DNA of 64,000 nucleotides, from NCBI RefSeq assembly GCF_002298975.1, contig NZ_DBMV01000047.1, forward strand, positions 1 to 64,000, in the 5' to 3' direction. The position numbers and the translations under genes were made by a program. Positions 59,623 through 64,000 of the stretch are shown piece after piece (position 1 is the first letter of the stretch; each line of letters opens with the position of its first letter). The stretch is from Ralstonia sp. UBA689. GTDB lineage: Bacteria > Pseudomonadota > Gammaproteobacteria > Burkholderiales > Burkholderiaceae. The notes beneath the pieces were generated by a model, which did not search any database, was not told the origin of the DNA, and worked only from the letters and a program-made list of their open reading frames with translations.

Positions 59623-60441
59623 ATGAGCTATCTCCAGGATTCGAACCGCAAGGCCGTCACGGTGACTGCGCTGCAGGCCATGCGCGTCGCCGGCGAGCGC
59701 ATCGCCATGCTGACGGCCTACGACACCAGCTTTGCCGCCCTGATGGACCGCAACGGCGCCGACGTGCTGCTCGTCGGCGATTCGCTCGGCAACGTGGTGC
59801 AGGGCCAGAAGACCACCCTGCCGGTCACGCTCAACCACATCGTCTACCACACCGAGTGCGTATCGCGCGGCATCGATAAAGCGCTGCTGATCTCTGACCT
59901 CCCGTTCGGCACGTACGGCACGCCCGAGCAGGCATTCCACAGCGCCGTGCGCGTGATGCAGGCCGGCGCGCAGATGGTCAAGCTCGAAGGCGGTGTGTGG
60001 CTGGCGCCCACGATCAAGTTCCTGGTCGAGCGCAGCATTCCGGTATGTGCGCACATTGGCCTGACGCCGCAATCGGTGCATGCCTTTGGCGGCTTCAAGG
60101 TGCAAGGCCGTGGCGACGAAGCGGCCAAGCTGCTGAAGACCGACGCCCTGGCCGTGCAGGACGCGGGCGCGCAACTGGTTGTCATGGAAGCGATTCCCGC
60201 TGCGCTGGCCGGCGAGGTGACACGCCTGCTGGCGATCCCCACCATCGGCATCGGCGCGGGGCTGGAGTGCTCGGGCCAGGTGCTGGTCATGCACGACATG
60301 CTGGGCGTGTTCCCCGGCCACCGGCCCAAGTTCGTGCGCAACTTCATGGATGGCCAGACCACCATCGACGGCGCCGTTGCCGCGTACGTGGCTGCGGTCA
60401 AGGACGGCACCTTCCCAGGGCCGGAACACACTTTCGCTTAA
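59623..60441 (+). CDS. panB: 3-methyl-2-oxobutanoate hydroxymethyltransferase
   Basis: A 272-residue enzyme making ketopantoate for pantothenate and CoA synthesis. [113 protein letters not shown] and HDMLG are typical, with the metal-binding Asp (VGDS) and Glu (KLEGG). The start at 59623 gives [14 protein letters not shown]; the upstream in-frame codon at 59581 is less likely. No panC is adjacent. Confidence 0.95.
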   Translation: MSYLQDSNRKAVTVTALQAMRVAGERIAMLTAYDTSFAALMDRNGADVLLVGDSLGNVVQGQKTTLPVTLNHIVYHTECVSRGIDKALLISDLPFGTYGTPEQAFHSAVRVMQAGAQMVKLEGGVWLAPTIKFLVERSIPVCAHIGLTPQSVHAFGGFKVQGRGDEAAKLLKTDALAVQDAGAQLVVMEAIPAALAGEVTRLLAIPTIGIGAGLECSGQVLVMHDMLGVFPGHRPKFVRNFMDGQTTIDGAVAAYVAAVKDGTFPGPEHTFA

Positions 60442-60448
60442 CGCGCGC

Positions 60449-61156
60449 GTGGAAATCTGGTCGGCCACCGTCGGCGCCTTCACCCTGCTTGCCAGTGGCG
60501 ATGCGGCGCTCTGGCTGATCGTTTGGACTTCACTCAAGGTCGCCATCGCCGGGTTGCTGCTGGCCGCACCGCCCGGGCTGCTGACCGCCTACGCCATCGC
60601 CATGCACCGCTTTGCCGGACGCCGTGCACTGGTGGTGCTGGCGCAGGCCTCTCTGTCGTTTCCGACCGTGCTGATCGGGCTGGTGCTGTACCTGCTGCTC
60701 TCGCGCCAGGGGCCGCTAGGCGGGTTCGGGCTGCTGTTTACGCAAGGCGGGATGATCCTCGGGCAGGCGGCGCTCGGCTTGCCCGTCATCGTTGCCTTTG
60801 CGCTCACCACGCTTGAGCGCGCCGACCCACGCTTGGCCGAGACGGCGCGCGTGCTGGGCGCCGGACGTGTGCGGCTGCTGCTGACGATCTTCCGCGAATT
60901 ACGCTTCGGTTTGATGGCGGCGGTGGTGGCGGGCTTCGGCCGCGTCATCGCCGAGGTTGGCTCCGCGCTGATGGTCGGCGGCAACATCGAAGGGCTCACG
61001 CGCACCATGACCACGGCGATTGCGCTGGAAACAAGCAAGGGCGAGTTTGCGCAGGGCATTGCGCTGGGCATCGTGCTGATCGTGCTGGCACTGCTCGTGA
61101 ATCTGGTGCTGGCGTGGTTGCAAGGGGGCGGCAATTACCGGCGGGGGACGGTATGA
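60449..61156 (+). CDS. Tungstate/molybdate-type ABC transporter permease
   Basis: A 235-residue permease with five to six spans. WSATVGAFTLLASGDAALWLIVWTSLKVA opens the protein, and the coupling loop ETARVLGAGRVRLLLTIFRELRFGLMAAVVAGFGRVIAEVGSALMVGGNIEG is the TupB/WtpB-type signature. The GTG start lies 7 bp from panB. It is followed after 106 bp by the matching ATPase; no binding-protein gene (tupA) is present in the window. Confidence 0.85.
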   Translation: MEIWSATVGAFTLLASGDAALWLIVWTSLKVAIAGLLLAAPPGLLTAYAIAMHRFAGRRALVVLAQASLSFPTVLIGLVLYLLLSRQGPLGGFGLLFTQGGMILGQAALGLPVIVAFALTTLERADPRLAETARVLGAGRVRLLLTIFRELRFGLMAAVVAGFGRVIAEVGSALMVGGNIEGLTRTMTTAIALETSKGEFAQGIALGIVLIVLALLVNLVLAWLQGGGNYRRGTV

Positions 61157-61262
61157 GCAGTAAGCAAGGGCCCCGCGCAGCGGGGATGCGCACGACCGCG
61201 AATACCGCCAGCCATCGACACCACCCAGGCCGGATGATCGTCATATGTGTGGAAGTGGTCGC

Positions 61263-61961
61263 ATGAGCACACCCTCGCAACCGATGATGGTGTTTGAAGG
61301 CCTGCGCTGCCGGCACGGCGCGCGCGTGCTGTTCGAGATTCCACGCCTGGTGTTGTCGGCGGGCAATGCAATCGTCATCACGGGCGCCAATGGCGTCGGC
61401 AAGACGACGCTGCTGCGCATGCTGGCCGGCCTCGCACCGGCCAACGGTGCGACTGTCGATCTTGGGCATGGGCCGCAACCGCTGTCGCCATATCCAGCCG
61501 AGCTGCGTGCCCGGCTCACGTACGTGCACCAGCATCCGTATCTGTTCCGCACGTCGGTGCGCGCCAATCTCGCCTACGGGCTGACGACCGGCGCACACCG
61601 CGTGCCGCGCGCCGAACTCGCCGACCGCATCGACAAGGCAATCCGCTGGGCCGGCCTGCAACAGGTGGTGGATGTGCCGCCAGAGCGCCTGTCCGGCGGC
61701 GAGACGCAACGCCTGGCGCTAGCGCGCGCCCGAGCGCTGCAGACCGACGTGCTGCTGCTCGATGAACCAACATCCAGCCTGGACGGCGCCGCGCGCGAGC
61801 AGGTCATCGCACTGGTGGGTGAACTGGCGGCGGAAGGCCGCGCCCTCCTGATGGTGTGCCACGACCGCGAGCTCATCAACCTGCCCGGCGTGGCGCGCTG
61901 GAAACTAGAGCAAGTGGGCGGCCAAGGGCGGCTCGAAATGCGCGGGCAGCACACCACGTAG
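61263..61961 (+). CDS. ABC transporter ATP-binding protein (tungstate-type)
   Basis: A 232-residue ATPase: Walker A ITGANGVGKTTLLRMLAGL, Q-loop YVHQHPYLFRTSV, signature LSGGETQRLALARA, Walker B VLLLDEPTSSLDGAAR and the switch His (VCHDRELI). The TupC-like LFRTSVRANLAYGL pattern supports the tungstate/molybdate assignment. The start at 61263 is preferred to 61245, as it lacks the upstream six residues. Its last 57 bp overlap the convergent pabB gene. Confidence 0.85.
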   Translation: MSTPSQPMMVFEGLRCRHGARVLFEIPRLVLSAGNAIVITGANGVGKTTLLRMLAGLAPANGATVDLGHGPQPLSPYPAELRARLTYVHQHPYLFRTSVRANLAYGLTTGAHRVPRAELADRIDKAIRWAGLQQVVDVPPERLSGGETQRLALARARALQTDVLLLDEPTSSLDGAAREQVIALVGELAAEGRALLMVCHDRELINLPGVARWKLEQVGGQGRLEMRGQHTT

Positions 61962-63794
61962 GGCGTTGCATACTGCAACAGCCTCGGCGCGGGCGACATC
62001 GGCGCGCGTCAGCACGCGTTCATGCAATGGCGCGCCAAGCCAAGGCGTTGCGTCTTCCAGCAGCACCTCGCGCATCACGCCCGGCAGCACCCCCGCTGAC
62101 AACGGCGGCGTCCACCATGCACCGTCGAGCTTGACCAGCACCGTGCTGCGGCCACCCTCTGCCAACGTGCCGTCCGCGTTGAAGAACACCGCATCGAAGG
62201 CACCTGCGCGCTCGGCGGCCTGCCAGGCAGCGTCGTAGCCCGCGCGCAGGGTCGTCTTATGGGTCGGCAGGCTGTGTGCGGTCTCGCGCGATTGCGGTGC
62301 AGTCAGCAGGCGTACCGGCGCATCCCACGTCGCATGCAAGGGTGGCAGCAGCGCCGCCGACACGCTGGCCTCGCCGCCGGGCGTGAGCGACAGGCGCATA
62401 CGGTACACGCCATGCCCCTCCAGCAACGCGCAGGCACGCGTCACCTCACCCGCCACCGCACTCCGCTCGAACGGAAAGCCGAACGCGGTTGCGGATCGCT
62501 CCAACCGCGTCAGATGGCGATCCAGCAGCGGCACGCCATCGCGCGTAGCGCGCATCGTCTCGAACAGCGACAACCCCGGATCAAGTGCCGTGACGAAGCG
62601 CGCCTTCAACTGGCATTCGGCATATTCGTCATCGGCCACGCTGTCGTGCACGATGCCCGAGCCGATGCCGAGTTCACCGGTGCGCAGGCCATCGGCGCCG
62701 GGCACGCTTAGGACCAGCGTGCGGATCGCCACGGAGAGGCACGCGTCGCCCAGCGCGCGGCCACCGGAGGGTGCATCCATCCAGCCGATGGCACCGGTGT
62801 AGAGGCCGCGAGGCTCAGGCTCCAGCGCCTCGATGATCTCCATGGTCCGCCGCTTAGGCGCACCGGTAATGGAGCCGCACGGGAACAGCGCGCGCAGACA
62901 ATCGGCGAAGCCGGTGGCGGGCGGAATCTCCGCCTCCACGGTGGACGTCATCTGCAGCACGCTACCGAACGGCGCTACCTCGAACAGCGCCGGCACGCGC
63001 ACCGAGCCCGGGCGCGCCAGGCGGCCGAGGTCGTTGCGCAGCAGGTCGACGATCATCAGGTTCTCGGCGCGGTTCTTATCGTCGGCAGCCAGCGCGATGG
63101 CGCGGGTTTCGTCGACTTCCACGTCGCCGGTGGCGGGCGCGGTGCCCTTCATCGGCCGCGCGACAAGGCGCCCGGCGTGGTGCGAGAAGAACAGCTCCGG
63201 CGAGCACGACAGAATCGCTCCACCCTCCGGCAAGCCGATGAACGCGCCGTACGGCACCGGCTGGCGCGCACGCAGGCGCCGATACAGCGCTGCCGGCGTG
63301 CCGAATGCGGTCATGCGCAGGCGGTAGGTGTAGTTGACTTCGTAAGTGTCGCCCGCCGCGATCCAGTCGTGGATGCGCGCGATGGCGTCCGTATAGGTGG
63401 CGTGATCAACGCTGGCAGCACAGTCGAACAGGCCCGCTGCGCCCATTGCTTCGGGCCACGCGTCGAACAACGTATCGACTTCTGCCGGCGACAGCACCTG
63501 CATTGCGCGAAACAGCAGCACGCGCAGGCGGCCATCGTGACCAGGCAATGAGGAAGAGATTTCGGTGGAAGCCGGCAGGCCGACCAGCGGCCCACCAAAC
63601 TCATACGGCGCAACGATCAGGGCATGCAAACCCTGGCGCCAGGCGGCACGAAGATCGTCGTCCAGCCCATCCAGGACGCCGGCCGGCCGGAAGAACTCGC
63701 CGGCGTAACCGGTGTACCAGCGCGAGCACGGCGCGCCGCCCGAGGTGGCATCGTCCAGCAGCGCAAACGGCGCGCCGACCTCCGGCAACTGCAT
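61905..63794 (-). CDS. pabB: Aminodeoxychorismate synthase component I fused to lyase (PabB-PabC)
   Basis: A 629-residue fusion. Residues 1-390 are a chorismate-utilising PabB (CSPELFFS, RPMKGTAPATGD, IVDLLRNDLGR, LFPCGSITGAPKRRTMEIIEALEPEPRGLYTGAIGW and GSGIVHDS, all intact). Residues about 405-629 are a PLP-dependent PabC-like aminodeoxychorismate lyase (LSLFETMRA, PTHKTTLRAGYDAAW with the PLP lysine, NADGTLAEGGRSTVLVKL). Together they make 4-aminobenzoate for folate from chorismate and glutamine-derived ammonia (the amidase PabA is encoded elsewhere). The C-terminus overlaps the convergent ATPase gene by 57 bp. Confidence 0.92.
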   Translation of the reverse strand: MQLPEVGAPFALLDDATSGGAPCSRWYTGYAGEFFRPAGVLDGLDDDLRAAWRQGLHALIVAPYEFGGPLVGLPASTEISSSLPGHDGRLRVLLFRAMQVLSPAEVDTLFDAWPEAMGAAGLFDCAASVDHATYTDAIARIHDWIAAGDTYEVNYTYRLRMTAFGTPAALYRRLRARQPVPYGAFIGLPEGGAILSCSPELFFSHHAGRLVARPMKGTAPATGDVEVDETRAIALAADDKNRAENLMIVDLLRNDLGRLARPGSVRVPALFEVAPFGSVLQMTSTVEAEIPPATGFADCLRALFPCGSITGAPKRRTMEIIEALEPEPRGLYTGAIGWMDAPSGGRALGDACLSVAIRTLVLSVPGADGLRTGELGIGSGIVHDSVADDEYAECQLKARFVTALDPGLSLFETMRATRDGVPLLDRHLTRLERSATAFGFPFERSAVAGEVTRACALLEGHGVYRMRLSLTPGGEASVSAALLPPLHATWDAPVRLLTAPQSRETAHSLPTHKTTLRAGYDAAWQAAERAGAFDAVFFNADGTLAEGGRSTVLVKLDGAWWTPPLSAGVLPGVMREVLLEDATPWLGAPLHERVLTRADVARAEAVAVCNALRGVLPAHFEPPLAAHLL

Positions 63795-63824
63795 AACGAT
63801 GTCCCTGATTGAAAAGGTGGTGTT

Positions 63825-63950
63825 TAAGAAGCCTCGAAAAGCGTAGCGAGCGACCCGAGGTTGGCGCGAGAAGCGCAGCCGTCGTACATGGGTACGGCGA
63901 GCATCACAGTGCCAAGATCGGGCCGCGCAGTAGCTTTGCGAGGTTTCTTA
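63825..63950. repeat. 126-bp imperfect long hairpin between pabB and dnaJ
   Basis: The ends are 18-bp imperfect inverted repeats (TAAGAAGCCTCGAAAAGC at 63825 with the complement of GCTTTGCGAGGTTTCTTA ending at 63950), and pairing continues inward through ACCCGA / TCGGG and TTGGC / GCCAA to a central GTAC-ATGG-GTAC hairpin. The whole element can fold into one long interrupted hairpin. The last three bases supply the dnaJ stop codon (TAA on the minus strand). It may be a dispersed MITE-like repeat or a structured RNA or terminator. Confidence 0.7.
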
Positions 63951-64000
63951 CGAGGAGAAGAAGTTCTTCACCTTGTCTAGCCACGACTGCTCCTGCGGGC
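63948..64000 (-). CDS. dnaJ: DnaJ, C-terminal end only (partial)
   Basis: The minus strand reads PQEQSWLDKVKNFFSS then stop, running off the window edge. This resembles DnaJ C-termini (E. coli SKSFFDGVKKFFDDLTR), and dnaJ next to pabB is a gene order I recall from related Burkholderiales. Only 16 codons are visible, so the call depends on this tail and on recalled context. Confidence 0.55.
   Translation of the reverse strand, partial: PQEQSWLDKVKNFFSS

Overview
This is an ordinary-looking chromosomal window from a GC-rich Gram-negative bacterium. I read it as a betaproteobacterium of the family Burkholderiaceae, most likely Ralstonia (R. pickettii / R. solanacearum group). The evidence is protein similarity recognised by eye: lpxK-trm112-kdsB-adk, argG/argF, DUF3579-rpsT-murJ, purM/perM-hda-pcnB-folK-panB, and an aculeacin/AHL acylase like R. 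solanacearum Aac. No phage, plasmid, IS or CRISPR module is visible. The genes are densely packed, with many 1-4 bp start/stop overlaps.

Layout. 0-5 kb: a GntP-type permease, a small lipoprotein, an MHS-family symporter, an NAD(P)-binding protein and the HU gene. 4.9-9.5 kb: a leftward cluster of IclR regulator, amino-acid ABC importer, HutG and HutD, the last step of histidine breakdown without hutH/U/I. 9.6-15 kb: small secreted or membrane proteins (DUF2167 with an M50 protease), sodB and xseA. 15.0-16.0 kb: the largest non-coding stretch, with four diverged tandem repeats carrying DnaA-box-like TCCACA / TGTGGA elements. 16-20.3 kb: exbB-exbD-lpxK-trm112-kdsB-adk (envelope transport energy, lipid A, KDO, adenylate kinase). 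20.4-27 kb: an SDR with a palindromic operator, a LysR/BASS transporter pair, GNAT-amiC-tsaE, and divergent queG. 27-35 kb: chalcone-isomerase-like protein, Bug-type binding protein, ogt-xerD-ybaK-plsY, a GlxA-type regulator, and a quorum-quenching-type acylase. 35-45 kb: yajQ, murB, patatin, ppnP, argG, argF, DUF3579, rpsT, murJ, sirB1-like, dedA. 45-53 kb: mutL-miaA-GNAT, followed by an alkylation-damage regulon. 53-64 kb: purM, perM-hda-HAD-pcnB-folK-dNK-panB, a tungstate-type permease/ATPase pair, a PabB-PabC fusion, a long hairpin element and the 3' end of dnaJ.

The alkylation-repair block (48.9-52.5 kb) is the most coherent functional unit. Two transcription units, [2OG-Fe(II) oxygenase - alkB - alkA] and [ada - small Ada-domain protein], are each preceded by an AAT-N6-GCAA sequence matching the Ada box, at nearly the same distance from a possible -10. 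This Ada keeps its methyl-acceptor Cys48, but the other three zinc cysteines are serines. A translationally coupled 87-residue protein directly downstream is itself an Ada-type metal-binding domain with three cysteines. This looks like a rearranged Ada sensor.

Other points for a second look: the DnaA-box-like repeat array; an 18-bp perfect palindrome holding two opposed -10 elements between purM and perM; the 126-bp imperfect hairpin whose edge supplies the dnaJ stop codon; endonuclease-type motifs in MutL; and several possible leaderless or structured 5' regions (mutL, queG, adk, argF). All functional calls rest on reading motifs and recalled family features; no search was run.
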